Both the position numbers and the translations under genes were made by a program. Shown here piece by piece: positions 17,730 to 25,692 of a DNA stretch of 64,000 nt. The stretch spans positions 1 to 64,000 of the forward strand of contig JAHZGF010000009.1 of the NCBI GenBank assembly GCA_019420945.1, written 5' to 3'. Position 1 is the stretch's first letter, and every line of letters begins with the position of its first letter. The notes beneath the pieces were generated by a model. It was not told the origin of the DNA. It ran no database searches and saw only the letters and a program-made list of their open reading frames with translations. The stretch comes from Clostridiales bacterium (GTDB lineage: Bacteria; Bacillota; Clostridia; Oscillospirales; Oscillospiraceae).

Positions 17730-19280
17730 TTACTCCGAAAAAAGATCCTCCCGCAGGTGGATGTCCAGGGAGAAGGTGGCGCTTTTGACTCTGGGCGGGG
17801 CAGTACAGGTGTAATCAATCCGCCGGATCACCCGCCGCAGGATCTGGTTTTTAAGGTCGGCGGAGACATCGGGATCCAGCAGAGCCTCCACAGCGTCCTT
17901 CAGGCGGCAAAGAATGGCGGTATAGTCCTGGGCCTTGGAGGTGGATTTCTCCGCCGCTGAAAGGGCATCAGCCGCCTCTTTGCGCTTCTGGGCCAGGGCC
18001 GCATTGCGCTCCAGAAAAGTGGCCTTGTCATATACCCCGCTCTCCAGCAGCTCATAGAGTCGGGTCTGCCGGGTCTCTATGGCCTCCAACTCCTTTTTTA
18101 GACGTTGGATGATGGCGTCCTGCAGTTGGCCGGTGTCGTCGCCCATGTGTTCCAGCCGAAAGGTAAAGTCGCCTATGTATTGCTGCAGTCCTTTAACCAC
18201 AGCTTCCTCCACTTCCCGGTAGGTGGCCGAACGGGTGTGGCAGTAGGTCTGATCGTTGCAGATCAGCCGGGGTGGGGCCCGGTCAATCTGGGTGCCTTTG
18301 ATGTGATAGGTGCGCAGCGACATGGCCCGGCCGCAGCCTCCGCAGTACAGCAGCGCTGCCAGCGGGTTACGCAGCTGAGCCCAGCCCTTGGTCCTGGGCT
18401 CATGGCCAAACCGCTGCTGGGCGGCGGCAAAAGTCGCCTCATCCACCAGGGCCGGGTGGCGGCCCTCTACGATGAGACAGTCGGCGTCGTTCCGGGGGCG
18501 GTGGCGCACGATTTTGCCATCCACATAGCTCTTGGTGGTCTTTTTCCAGTTCCACCGGATTTTCCCCGTATAGACCGGATTGCGCAGCAGGTCCCGCAGC
18601 ATATTTTCTGTCCAGTGATCCCCGGACTGGGGCGGGATCCCCAGGGCATCCAGCCGCCGGGCCAGGGCGCAGGTGGTGAGCCCGTCCTTGACAAACAGGG
18701 CGAACATCAGCCGTATATGATCGGCGTCGACGTTGGGGGAGAGGGTATAGCGCTTTCCGTCCCGGACCTTGTCGTAGCCGTAGGGGGGACGGGATCCCAC
18801 AAAATAGCCCGCCTTGACGCTGGCCAGCCGGCCCCGGGCCAGGATCTCCTTGGTATATTCCAGGTAGTCGGAGCCCCGCATCAGCTCCATTTCCAAAAAC
18901 TTGCGGTCAAATTTATCCGACAGGTCATAGGTCTTTTGGGGGGTGATGACGGCGGTGGAGCTGTACTGGAGGGAGCGGATGATAATACCGCAGTCCATCA
19001 GGTCCCCACGGCTGAGCCGCTGGGGGTCCACCACCAGCACCCCGGCCCAGGCACCGGTCTGGATCAGCCCTAACACCCGCTGCATCTGGGGTCGGTCCTG
19101 GATGGTCTCCCCGGAGACCACCTCCCGAAAGATCAGATCCTCCGGCACCGAATGGCCCAGCTGGCCCAGGGCGTACTCCTGCAAGATGGATTCATGGCGG
19201 GCAAGTACCTGCTCCACGGATTCCTCACCGTCGGCCCTGGATTTACGCAGGTACATGAGCCAGGGACAAGGTTTCGTCAT
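17730..19280 (-). CDS. Large serine recombinase, left end
   Basis: A 516-aa site-specific recombinase. The resolvase domain (1-150) begins YLRKSRADGE with the likely catalytic Ser14, and VVDPQRLSRG is the conserved RLSR region. A recombinase domain follows, then a zinc ribbon starting YCGGCGRAM with later cysteines, and a C-terminal coiled coil. The ATG at 19280 has AAAAGGG seven bases upstream; the longer in-frame extension lacks such a site. The stop lies 22 bp from the left att core, the usual integrase position. It probably integrates or excises the element. Whether it or the right-end recombinase is the active one is open. Confidence 0.9.
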   Translation of the reverse strand: MTKPCPWLMYLRKSRADGEESVEQVLARHESILQEYALGQLGHSVPEDLIFREVVSGETIQDRPQMQRVLGLIQTGAWAGVLVVDPQRLSRGDLMDCGIIIRSLQYSSTAVITPQKTYDLSDKFDRKFLEMELMRGSDYLEYTKEILARGRLASVKAGYFVGSRPPYGYDKVRDGKRYTLSPNVDADHIRLMFALFVKDGLTTCALARRLDALGIPPQSGDHWTENMLRDLLRNPVYTGKIRWNWKKTTKSYVDGKIVRHRPRNDADCLIVEGRHPALVDEATFAAAQQRFGHEPRTKGWAQLRNPLAALLYCGGCGRAMSLRTYHIKGTQIDRAPPRLICNDQTYCHTRSATYREVEEAVVKGLQQYIGDFTFRLEHMGDDTGQLQDAIIQRLKKELEAIETRQTRLYELLESGVYDKATFLERNAALAQKRKEAADALSAAEKSTSKAQDYTAILCRLKDAVEALLDPDVSADLKNQILRRVIRRIDYTCTAPPRVKSATFSLDIHLREDLFSE

Positions 19281-19379
19281 AGTTCGGCCCTTTTGCATCC
19301 TTTCTGCTTGCCATTTTTGCGCCGGAATGATACAATAAGGGCGCAAAAATGCCTTGGTTTAGCGACTTTGGTTTTTGCA

Positions 19380-19500
19380 CGCCGCCTCGGGGGTAGGATA
19401 CCGGGGCGGCATTTTCCGTTTTATTCTATGAATTGGCTCGCCCGGGGTAGGACAGGGCGGGCCTTTTGCGTTCCCGGCGGTAGGATGCGCCAGGGGTATT
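19380..19500. repeat. Three GC-rich hairpins sharing GGTAGGA
   Basis: The gap between the left recombinase and the DUF4236 gene holds three short imperfect hairpins, each with GGTAGGA in the loop or arm (19392, 19446, 19479). The first two are followed by ATTTTCC and CCTTTTGC, so they could be terminators. No gene is visible here. Confidence 0.4.
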
Positions 19501-19504
19501 TTGC

Positions 19505-19527
19505 AAATCCGCAGACGTTTGCGGATT
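19505..19527 (-). terminator. Hairpin downstream of the DUF4236 gene
   Basis: The inverted repeat AATCCGCA / TGCGGATT abuts the stop codon at 19528. Twenty bases of it recur exactly inside the DUF3102 gene at 27,587-27,606. Confidence 0.5.
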
Positions 19528-20541
19528 TTATTGTACTGGTTTTGAAAACATGATAACGGTATTTAGGCCTGCTCCTGTGAGGATAAGTTCGCCATATTTG
19601 CAAATTGGAAGCTGACGATTATCCTTGTATCGCTTATCTGGCCCACCAGACTTGTTCACATACTTCCATGTTTGCCCAATGATAGCGGCATCATGAGGGA
19701 CATTGCCGGACTCAATAAACGCAGTGTAGTCCAACCGGCAGTTAAAATCATTATAGGTCAGGGCTCCAAACATTTTTCCCTGCTTGATCAGCAACATATC
19801 AGGCAGGAAAATCAGCTTTTCTTTTCCGGCGGAAAAAGACACACAATTCATGTTTGACTTAAACGGGAAGGGAAGTTTATAGGAAACGGTACACGGAACG
19901 CGTTTTACAAGGCTCTGTGCACCAGCATTCCTTTTCTGATCATAGATACTTGCGGACTCCAGCACCCTCCACAGTTGCTTGCTCTGAGCAATAGAGGAAA
20001 GCATTCCCATTCTTGTGTTCCACAAGGCCTGAGAACCATCGTCGGAAATATCATATTCCAGGGCAACAGTCCCTTTTATCCGGACAACAATTTCCAAAAC
20101 CAGAGATGCCAATACCCCAATAACAAATAAGGGATTTACACAACTCATCACAAGAAAAGCAATCAGACAGCCGATCGCAATATTATTCAGGGATGCGGAT
20201 TTCTTTGCTGCGGTCAAAATATCGGACACAGCTGCGGAGCTGATCACCTCGGCATTGGCATTTTGATAGCTTTGGCCATTGAATGTTGGGGGGATATAAG
20301 GTTGTGCAGGGTGTGCATTTTGCGGCGCAGGCTGAGTTCGGTTCTGTGTCCGGTTTTTGCCATGTTCCGAAACAAAGGAAACGCCAGTACCCGGGAAAGA
20401 GACGGTCTGCCGAACAGAGCCTTTTGCCGTTTTTGTGACCCGGTATCCTTTTACCCCCCAACTGTAGCCAACACCGGATTTGCTTAAGTTTATGCGGAAT
20501 CCGCCGCCTAAGTTGATGCTTTTGCGATATCTAAATCCCAT
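19528..20541 (-). CDS. DUF4236-containing membrane protein
   Basis: About 337 aa. The first 60 residues match the DUF4236 pattern (GFRYRKSINLGGGFRINLSK, then KTAKGS and SFPGTGVS). A linker rich in Asn, Gln and Pro follows, then two hydrophobic helices at about 120-165 and a C-terminal cytosolic or surface domain without a recognised family. The start is the ATG preceded by GGAGAG. It lies between integrase and repressor, where prophages often carry genes expressed in the lysogen. Function unknown. Confidence 0.75.
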   Translation of the reverse strand: MGFRYRKSINLGGGFRINLSKSGVGYSWGVKGYRVTKTAKGSVRQTVSFPGTGVSFVSEHGKNRTQNRTQPAPQNAHPAQPYIPPTFNGQSYQNANAEVISSAAVSDILTAAKKSASLNNIAIGCLIAFLVMSCVNPLFVIGVLASLVLEIVVRIKGTVALEYDISDDGSQALWNTRMGMLSSIAQSKQLWRVLESASIYDQKRNAGAQSLVKRVPCTVSYKLPFPFKSNMNCVSFSAGKEKLIFLPDMLLIKQGKMFGALTYNDFNCRLDYTAFIESGNVPHDAAIIGQTWKYVNKSGGPDKRYKDNRQLPICKYGELILTGAGLNTVIMFSKPVQ

Positions 20542-20565
20542 AATGCAACTCTCCACAAAACATTT

Positions 20566-20967
20566 TTAAAAAATATTTTTTCTCTTTAAATACTTAGTGT
20601 TCGCTGCCAAATCCTCCGCATATTGTCCCAGACGTTCCAGGCCCTGGGCGTTGAGCTGTTTGGCGGTGGCCAGCAGGGAGGTGATCTGAGGATCCTCGGA
20701 AGAGACGGTCACATTCAGATACCGCTCCCGAGGTACATCCAGCCCCATAAGCCAGGATTCATTGACATCAAAGGTAAGCGCCAGCACCGTGAGCTTGAAT
20801 TGGCCGGGCTCTACTTTGCCTGAAAGATATTGACTCAGATCGTTGCGGCCCAGCTTTACGCCCAGTTGCTCACAGTGGGGCTGAGCGGCCCGCAGCACGT
20901 CCACCTGCCGCATACCCCGCTCGTCCATCAGTTCCCGCAGCCGCTGGGCGGTATTTGAAATTTTCAA
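20566..20967 (-). CDS. XRE-family phage repressor
   Basis: A 133-aa CI-like regulator. The N-terminal helix-turn-helix spans about residues 5-65 (RLRELMDERGMRQVDVLRAA, then RNDLSQYLSGK). A short C-terminal part contains NESWLMGLD and a helix that may mediate dimerisation. No LexA-type peptidase is present, so induction is probably not by self-cleavage. TTG is the start, fixed by AGGAGGTGG five bases before it. It is divergent from a Cro-like gene, with four TTCAA-N4-TTGAA operators nearby. Confidence 0.88.
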   Translation of the reverse strand: MKISNTAQRLRELMDERGMRQVDVLRAAQPHCEQLGVKLGRNDLSQYLSGKVEPGQFKLTVLALTFDVNESWLMGLDVPRERYLNVTVSSEDPQITSLLATAKQLNAQGLERLGQYAEDLAANTKYLKRKNIF

Positions 20968-20988
20968 GGCTACCACCTCCTGGAAGAA

Positions 20989-21017
20989 ACAATAACACGA
21001 ATGAAAGAAAAGTTCAA
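20989..21017 (-). promoter_or_regulatory. Repressor promoter
   Basis: Minus strand TTGAAC and TATTGT are separated by 17 bp. The -35 lies within operator O1, which would allow autoregulation. Confidence 0.6.
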
Positions 21018-21026
21018 GAGGTTGAA
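21013..21026. promoter_or_regulatory. Operator O1
   Basis: TTCAAGAGGTTGAA, a TTCAA-N4-TTGAA palindrome overlapping the repressor -35. Confidence 0.7.
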
Positions 21027-21036
21027 TGAAGAAAAA

Positions 21037-21050
21037 TTCAAAAAATTGAA
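21037..21050. promoter_or_regulatory. Operator O2
   Basis: TTCAAAAAATTGAA, the same palindrome, centred 24 bp from O1 and just upstream of the early promoter -35. Confidence 0.7.
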
Positions 21051-21058
21051 TTTTACTC

Positions 21059-21087
21059 TTGCAATCACCCTGAGGGTGTGCTATGTT
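21059..21087 (+). promoter_or_regulatory. Early (cro-side) promoter
   Basis: TTGCAA and TATGTT are separated by 17 bp. The spacer contains the dyad CACCCTGAGGGTG. The promoter is bracketed by operators O2 and O3. Confidence 0.6.
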
Positions 21088-21094
21088 ATAAATG

Positions 21095-21108
21095 TTCAAA
21101 GGATTGAA
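21095..21108. promoter_or_regulatory. Operator O3
   Basis: TTCAAAGGATTGAA lies near the expected transcription start of the early promoter, where bound repressor would block initiation. Confidence 0.7.
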
Positions 21109-21126
21109 CTAAAGGAGGTGAATGTG

Positions 21127-21345
21127 ATGTCCTACGATTACACCCGGCTACGGGAGAAGATTCTCTCCACCTACGGAACCTCAGGGGCATTTGCGGGAGC
21201 CATTGGACTTTCAGAGCACTCTGTGTCAAAAAAATTAAATGGAAAGACCCCCTGGAAACAGAACGAGATTTTGCGGGCTTGCGCTTTGCTCAACATCAAA
21301 GAGACTGAGATCTTTGATTATTTTTTTACCATTGTTGTTCAATGA
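21127..21345 (+). CDS. Cro-like small DNA-binding protein (DUF739 type)
   Basis: A 72-aa protein divergent from the repressor. The core (AGAIGLSEHSVSKKLNGKTPW) is a helix-turn-helix like those of DUF739 phage regulators. The ATG at 21127 is preceded by AAAGGAGGTGA, so the long upstream in-frame extension through the operators is not used. By position it should act as Cro and favour lytic growth; this is inference. Confidence 0.82.
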   Translation: MSYDYTRLREKILSTYGTSGAFAGAIGLSEHSVSKKLNGKTPWKQNEILRACALLNIKETEIFDYFFTIVVQ

Positions 21346-21351
21346 ATTGAA
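21338..21351. promoter_or_regulatory. Operator O4
   Basis: TTCAATGAATTGAA overlaps the stop codon of the Cro-like gene. It is a fourth copy of the switch palindrome, about 240 bp from the others. Confidence 0.6.
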
Positions 21352-21422
21352 TATCAAAAAATGGAATTATTGCAAAATCAGACAAGCCCAACGGGGCATA
21401 GACTGCTCAGGGAGGGGATGAC

Positions 21423-21608
21423 ATGGAACAGGAAAAAGTGACGACCTACCAGATCGGCCGGGCGGAGGTCCGGATCCATGGGGATCCGGATCGGCTGGAC
21501 CGGGAGAAGCTGAAGGGCTATTTCGCCCGGTTCATGACCCAGGTCTATCGGGCCCGGGAAGAAAAGAATGCGTCGAAAGATGCCGAAGAAACGAATCAGG
21601 GGGCTTGA
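21423..21608 (+). CDS. Small phage early protein
   Basis: A 61-aa hydrophilic protein (starting MEQEKVTTYQIGRAEV) with a good ribosome site (GGGAGGGGATGAC). No family recognised. It is the first gene of the early rightward operon. The N-terminal half could form a beta hairpin and the C-terminal half a helix. Confidence 0.6.
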   Translation: MEQEKVTTYQIGRAEVRIHGDPDRLDREKLKGYFARFMTQVYRAREEKNASKDAEETNQGA

Positions 21609-21661
21609 TGGGACGGCTAAGCCGTCCCGGTGGACAAGCCCTAAGAGAGGAGAGACATACC

Positions 21662-21859
21662 ATGCTTTTAAACAAAGGAACACCCCCCAAGACCGGCAGC
21701 CTGCGGCTGGAGGAATCCATGGGGAAGATCTGCGACCGGTACTGCAAGTACCCGCCCCGGGTTATCAAGCCCGAGGAGCTGGCCTTCCGCTGTGAGCGAT
21801 GCCCGCTTAACGAGATCGCCGCCTATGTGGACGAGCTCCGGGGCAAGTTTGACTGCTGA
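21662..21859 (+). CDS. Small cysteine-containing phage protein
   Basis: A 65-aa protein with five cysteines, four of them in CDRYCKYP and CERCPLNE, plausibly a small zinc knuckle. GAGAGGAGAG precedes the ATG. No family recognised. The next gene starts 12 bp downstream. Confidence 0.6.
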   Translation: MLLNKGTPPKTGSLRLEESMGKICDRYCKYPPRVIKPEELAFRCERCPLNEIAAYVDELRGKFDC

Positions 21860-21870
21860 AGGAGGACAAC

Positions 21871-22206
21871 ATGGACAACTTCATTATCTGCGTTATCAAG
21901 GATCCTGGAGAGCAGCCCATTGTGGCCAACATCCCGAATACTGGGGAGGCTCTGCAAAAAGCTGTGGGTGGTTATTATGAGACCCTAACCATCACCAGCG
22001 ATCTGGCGCTGCTTCGCAACACGGATGGGTTCTTCATGGGGCTGCCACGTAATCACACCGTCTGTGGTAGGACTCTCTTCGGCTCTGTTGTGGCAACAGG
22101 TGTGGACAGAGATGGCTGTGTGGCCAGCCTCACGCCGGATCAGATCCGGGATGTCATGCGCTTGCTCCGTGAGCCTCAGTCTGATTTGCGGGGAGGTGAC
22201 AAGTGA
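21871..22206 (+). CDS. DUF3846-like phage protein
   Basis: A 111-aa protein with the layout of DUF3846: an N-terminal strand pair, then EALQKAVGGYYET, then a region around MGLPRNHTVCG and a strand FGSVVATGVD. Common in early operons of Firmicutes phages; biochemical role unknown. The start has AAGGAGGACAAC. Its stop overlaps the next gene. Confidence 0.65.
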   Translation: MDNFIICVIKDPGEQPIVANIPNTGEALQKAVGGYYETLTITSDLALLRNTDGFFMGLPRNHTVCGRTLFGSVVATGVDRDGCVASLTPDQIRDVMRLLREPQSDLRGGDK

Positions 22207-22403
22207 TGAGAGACGAGCGTAACCGCCTGCTGGTTGGGCTGGCCAGCGCCTGCTGCATGATGATCCTGCCCCTGCTGGGCATCGCCATCGGCTTTGGACT
22301 CTGCGGCAAGATCGGCGCCATGGGTTGGCTGGCCCTGATGTGCGTGGCCCTGATCCTGGGGGCTACCCTGAGTCTTATCAATGTCCGCCCCACCCGGGGA
22401 TAA
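22206..22403 (+). CDS. Small membrane protein with two helices
   Basis: A 65-aa protein with helices at about 10-32 and 38-58, short basic N-terminus and Arg-containing tail. ATG at 22206 lies nine bases from GGAGG; a GTG three bases earlier is possible. No family recognised. It lies in the early region away from the lysis genes, so it is unlikely to be the holin. Confidence 0.6.
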   Translation: MRDERNRLLVGLASACCMMILPLLGIAIGFGLCGKIGAMGWLALMCVALILGATLSLINVRPTRG

Positions 22404-22408
22404 GAAAA

Positions 22409-22438
22409 GGCCGTATCTGTCTGCCAACAGATACGGCC
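22409..22438 (+). terminator. Strong hairpin without T-tract
   Basis: A 12-bp perfect stem, GGCCGTATCTGT / ACAGATACGGCC, is followed by AGGGGCGC and a second small hairpin (GGCGCTTTGCGCC). Lacking a T-run, it may be an mRNA processing or attenuation structure. Confidence 0.45.
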
Positions 22439-22478
22439 AGGGGCGCTTTGCGCCTGATTACCAAGGAGATTGTACCAT

Positions 22479-23234
22479 ATGGACGATAAAAACACAAGGC
22501 CGGCGGAGCCTGCGCCGGGCTATTACGCGGTGATCCCGGCCCAGGTGCGCTATGATGACCGGCTATCCGGCAAGGCGGCGCTGCTCTATGGGGAGATAAC
22601 CGCCCTGGCCAGTGCCGATGGCTACTGCTGGGCCAGTAACAGCTACTTTGCGGAGCTGTACCATGTGCAGCCCGCTACCATCCGTAACTGGATTAAGGAT
22701 CTGGAGGATTGCGGACACATACGACGGGAGGAGCTGCGGGATCCGGAGACCAACGAGCTGATCCAGCGGAGGATTTGGATTGTCAACCCTCCGTCGTACT
22801 TTTTACCCCCCTCCGTCGAAAAAACGACGGACCCTCCGTCGCAAAAACAGCACCAGAATAATATAGATTATAATATTACCCCCTATAGTCCCCCAAAAGG
22901 GGACGGGGATTGTGACGCAAAAAAAGAAAAAAAGCCCACGCTTGCCCAGCAGCGGGAGCAGTGGTTTGACTGCCTCTGGGAGATCTACCCCAACCACGGC
23001 GCCCGGGCTCCGGCCTTGAAGCGCTGGCTGCGGATGAGGCCGGATGTGGACTTTGCCCGGAAGATCTACCGGGCGGTGCAGGCTCAGGTCAAGGCCCGGA
23101 AGTGGAGCCCTGGCTATTGGCCGGAGCTGCGGCGCTGGCTCCAGGATGAGCGCTGGAACGATGAGCTGCCCCAGTGCGCCGGGGAGGAGACCGGCGGCAC
23201 GGTGGTAGAGTCGGAGGAGGTGGTTTACTGGTGA
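22479..23234 (+). CDS. Phage replication protein with helix-turn-helix domain
   Basis: A 251-aa protein. Residues 10-95 form a winged-helix domain (LSGKAALLYGEITALA, then SYFAELYHVQPATIRNWIKD) as in phage replisome organisers. A low-complexity linker with repeated PPS follows. The C-terminal 80 residues (CLWEIYPNHGARAPALKRWL, then YWPELRRWLQD) resemble the tail of such initiators. It directly precedes a DnaB-like helicase with overlapping stop/start, so it probably binds the origin and loads the helicase. The start is set by AAGGAGAT. Confidence 0.75.
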   Translation: MDDKNTRPAEPAPGYYAVIPAQVRYDDRLSGKAALLYGEITALASADGYCWASNSYFAELYHVQPATIRNWIKDLEDCGHIRREELRDPETNELIQRRIWIVNPPSYFLPPSVEKTTDPPSQKQHQNNIDYNITPYSPPKGDGDCDAKKEKKPTLAQQREQWFDCLWEIYPNHGARAPALKRWLRMRPDVDFARKIYRAVQAQVKARKWSPGYWPELRRWLQDERWNDELPQCAGEETGGTVVESEEVVYW

Positions 23235-24595
23235 CAGATCAGGAGACCAAACCCGGATGGAAAACCGCCGACTGGCTTAGTGCCCAGGTCAGCGTGCTGG
23301 GCAGTGTGTTGCTGGATGCCGACCACTGGGCCGGGGAGGTGGTGAGTCGAACTGCCCCGGAGGATTACAGCGACACCTACCGGCCCGTCTTTGAGGTCAT
23401 CCGCCAGAAGTACCAGGCCGGGGAGACCATCGACCCGGTGACCGTCAAGCACGCCCTGGGCCCCGATGCCGGGGAGCTGCTGATGCAGATCATGGCCTAC
23501 ACCCCCACCTCCGCTACCTGCGGCGAGTACATCGACCTGATGCTGGAGCAGTCCCGGCTCCGGCAGCTGGAGGGGCTGGCCCGGCGCATGATGGAGGCCG
23601 TCAATTTGGAGGAGGTCCAGGCCCTGCTGGATCGGGCCAATGCCCTGGCCTGCCGCCGGGAAAAGGTGCGGGTGGTCACCATGCGGGAGGCCCTGCAGGG
23701 GTTTTATGACCGCCAGCAGACAAAGCAAGCTGTCAGCTATCTTCCCTGGGGTATCGAGCCCCTGGACCGGCGGCTCTATGTGGAGGCCGGGGACTTCGTG
23801 GTGCTGGGCGGCTATCCCTCAGACGGCAAGACGGCCTTGGCCCTGAGTATGGCCTTCCGCCAGGGGCAGGACAAGCGGGTGGGATTCTTTTCGTACGAGA
23901 CCAGGGATGAAAAGCTCTTTGACCGGCTCATTCCAACGCTGACCCAGGTGGACTTTGGCCGGGTCAAGCGCCGGGATCTCACTGATGAGGACTGGACGGC
24001 GGTGACCCTCAAAACCTCCGGCATTGTGGGCAACCACCTGGAGCTGGTGCCCGCCACCGGCATGACGGTATCAGATCTCAAGGCGGTGGCCCAGTCCAGG
24101 CGGTACGAGATTATCTATATCGACTATTTGCAGCTGATCAAGCCCACCAATCCAAAGCAGAGCAGCTTTGAGCAGGTGACCCAGATCTCCATGGACCTTC
24201 ACGCCCTGGCCCAGAGCACCGGGATGGTGGTGGTGGCCCTGAGCCAGCTCTCCCGGCCGGAGAAACAGGGCAAGGACACCAAGGCTCCGGGAATGCACTC
24301 CCTGCGCCAGTCTGGCCAGATTGAGCAGGACGCCGACGTGATCCTGTTTGTTTACCGGGAGGAGCCGGGACGGCCAAACTCTCGGCGGGTGCTGAAAGTG
24401 GCCAAGAACAAGGAGGGCGAGTCTGGCGGGCTGATCCTGTTGCAATTCCAGGGCTCCACCCAGACCTTCCGGCAGGATCGCAATGACCCGGAGCGCTGGC
24501 GGGAAAAAGCCCGACAAGATGGTCCGGAGCAGATCTCCATGCGGGAGCTGCCCCGGGAGCCGGTACCCTTTGAGGAGGAGGTTCAAAAGACATGA
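23231..24595 (+). CDS. DnaB-like replicative helicase
   Basis: About 454 aa. The N-terminal DnaB domain (QVSVLGSVLLDADHW, about 15-115) is followed by the RecA-like motor. Walker A is GYPSDGKTAL (about 196-205), Walker B IIYIDYLQL (about 295) and LSQLSRP a further conserved motif. The GTG start overlaps the stop of the preceding gene (GTGA), after GGAGGAGG. It hydrolyses ATP to unwind DNA at the phage fork. Confidence 0.9.
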   Translation: MTDQETKPGWKTADWLSAQVSVLGSVLLDADHWAGEVVSRTAPEDYSDTYRPVFEVIRQKYQAGETIDPVTVKHALGPDAGELLMQIMAYTPTSATCGEYIDLMLEQSRLRQLEGLARRMMEAVNLEEVQALLDRANALACRREKVRVVTMREALQGFYDRQQTKQAVSYLPWGIEPLDRRLYVEAGDFVVLGGYPSDGKTALALSMAFRQGQDKRVGFFSYETRDEKLFDRLIPTLTQVDFGRVKRRDLTDEDWTAVTLKTSGIVGNHLELVPATGMTVSDLKAVAQSRRYEIIYIDYLQLIKPTNPKQSSFEQVTQISMDLHALAQSTGMVVVALSQLSRPEKQGKDTKAPGMHSLRQSGQIEQDADVILFVYREEPGRPNSRRVLKVAKNKEGESGGLILLQFQGSTQTFRQDRNDPERWREKARQDGPEQISMRELPREPVPFEEEVQKT

Positions 24596-24762
24596 GTAAA
24601 GCGGAATTATTAGAGTCTGCACGGCTGCTGGAGGAGCTGCGCAAAAAGACCAACCGCAAGATGATGTTGGCCCAGGAGGAGCTGCTGCGGCGGCTCTGGG
24701 AGAGGGAGGCCCTGGCCCTGCGCCAGGGGGCGGAGGCCCTGCGCCGGGAGGCAGAGCGATGA
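24592..24762 (+). CDS. Small helical phage protein
   Basis: A 56-aa protein (MSKAELLESARLLEELRKKT at the N-terminus) predicted to be one long amphipathic helix rich in Leu, Glu and Arg. ATGA overlaps exist with both neighbours, which supports real translation. No family recognised. Confidence 0.6.
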   Translation: MSKAELLESARLLEELRKKTNRKMMLAQEELLRRLWEREALALRQGAEALRREAER

Positions 24763-24998
24763 TAAGAGTGGGGGACAAGCTGGAGGGCGTTTTTCCAAGC
24801 ACCTTCGCCCCGGAGGACAAAAGGTACAATCCATCCGGATCTTGGCCCAGGTCGGACCGCAAGGTCTCTGTGGAGGCCCGGGTCTACTACATTCACCCAC
24901 AGCTCCGGTATGTGACCATTGAGTTCAAATTTGCCCATGGCGCTACTTTCAGGGAGTGCCGGCGGCTGCGGATAAGGAGGAAAAAGCATGAAGCATAG
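24759..24998 (+). CDS. Hypothetical phage protein
   Basis: A 79-aa basic protein overlapping both neighbours (ATGA at its start; 11 bp at its end). The middle part (VEARVYYIHPQLRYVTIEF) looks like a beta sheet of the kind seen in small OB or SH3-like folds. No family recognised. Confidence 0.6.
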   Translation: MIRVGDKLEGVFPSTFAPEDKRYNPSGSWPRSDRKVSVEARVYYIHPQLRYVTIEFKFAHGATFRECRRLRIRRKKHEA

Positions 24999-25311
24999 GC
25001 CGGTTTTCCGAAAAGATCATCGGTGGGTGAGCGATATGACCGCCTGCACTGTCCACCTGGAAAATGGGGACGAAATCGGGCTGACCGGACGCCGGAAGGT
25101 GATGCTCCGGGCCCTCCGGCAGTGGGCGACGAAAAGGCAAAGGGAGTGCATATACCTCTACTATGGCCGTAGGCTGAGTCAGCAGGAGATTGCCAAGCTG
25201 CTGGGGGTCAATGTTGGCACCATCAGCCGCAATATTAAGGCCGGTGAGCGCCATGTGATCAAGGCCCTGGAAGTGGCGGACCCGACGGAAAAAGCGAGGT
25301 GTGAAAAATGA
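24988..25311 (+). CDS. Sigma-70 region 4-like phage regulator
   Basis: A 107-aa protein whose C-terminal half is a sigma region 4 helix-turn-helix (RQRECIYLYYGRRLSQQEIA, then LLGVNVGTISRNIKAGERHV). There is no region 2, so it is not a full sigma factor. Similar proteins sit at the end of early modules and may control late genes. AAGGAGG precedes the ATG. The late-control role is inferred. Confidence 0.75.
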   Translation: MKHRPVFRKDHRWVSDMTACTVHLENGDEIGLTGRRKVMLRALRQWATKRQRECIYLYYGRRLSQQEIAKLLGVNVGTISRNIKAGERHVIKALEVADPTEKARCEK

Positions 25312-25691
25312 CTGATATGGCGATCGCCAAACTGGACAAAGAACTGAAGCAAATGAAGGGAAGTAAAAATCAGGATAGGAAAATCTCAGTCATGATGGAG
25401 GCAGTTCACGATGCTTTGGTGGAGTTTTGCCGCCAGACGGAGGAATTTGCCCAGGCCGTGGTGCAGGGGGGCAGCTTTGAGCAGTGTATGGTCGCCGTGG
25501 CCAAAGGGGTTGGGAGCTCTATCTCCGATCTGGATGCCTACCGCCGGGCGGTGCAGTTTTACTTCCCCGGGGCGGATATCCGGGTCAAGATGACAGTCAA
25601 TCTGATGGCCAGTGTGGAGGAGAACGCCCACCAGTCTGCCGCCGCCCCGGTGGTACTGGATCTCTTTGACCTGCTCCAGGGGGGTGCCTGA
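25308..25691 (+). CDS. PcfK-like protein (AcrIIA9-type family, tentative)
   Basis: A 127-aa protein. The conserved-looking core is EEFAQAVVQGGSFEQCM, AVAKGVGSSISDLDAYRRAV and QFYFPGADIRVKM. This resembles PcfK-like proteins, a family that also contains the Cas9 inhibitor AcrIIA9, and the next gene is a PcfJ-domain protein, the usual neighbour. Assignment rests on recalled motifs and the neighbour. Anti-CRISPR activity is only a possibility. The start overlaps the previous stop (ATGA). Confidence 0.55.
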   Translation: MTDMAIAKLDKELKQMKGSKNQDRKISVMMEAVHDALVEFCRQTEEFAQAVVQGGSFEQCMVAVAKGVGSSISDLDAYRRAVQFYFPGADIRVKMTVNLMASVEENAHQSAAAPVVLDLFDLLQGGA

Positions 25692-25692
25692 G

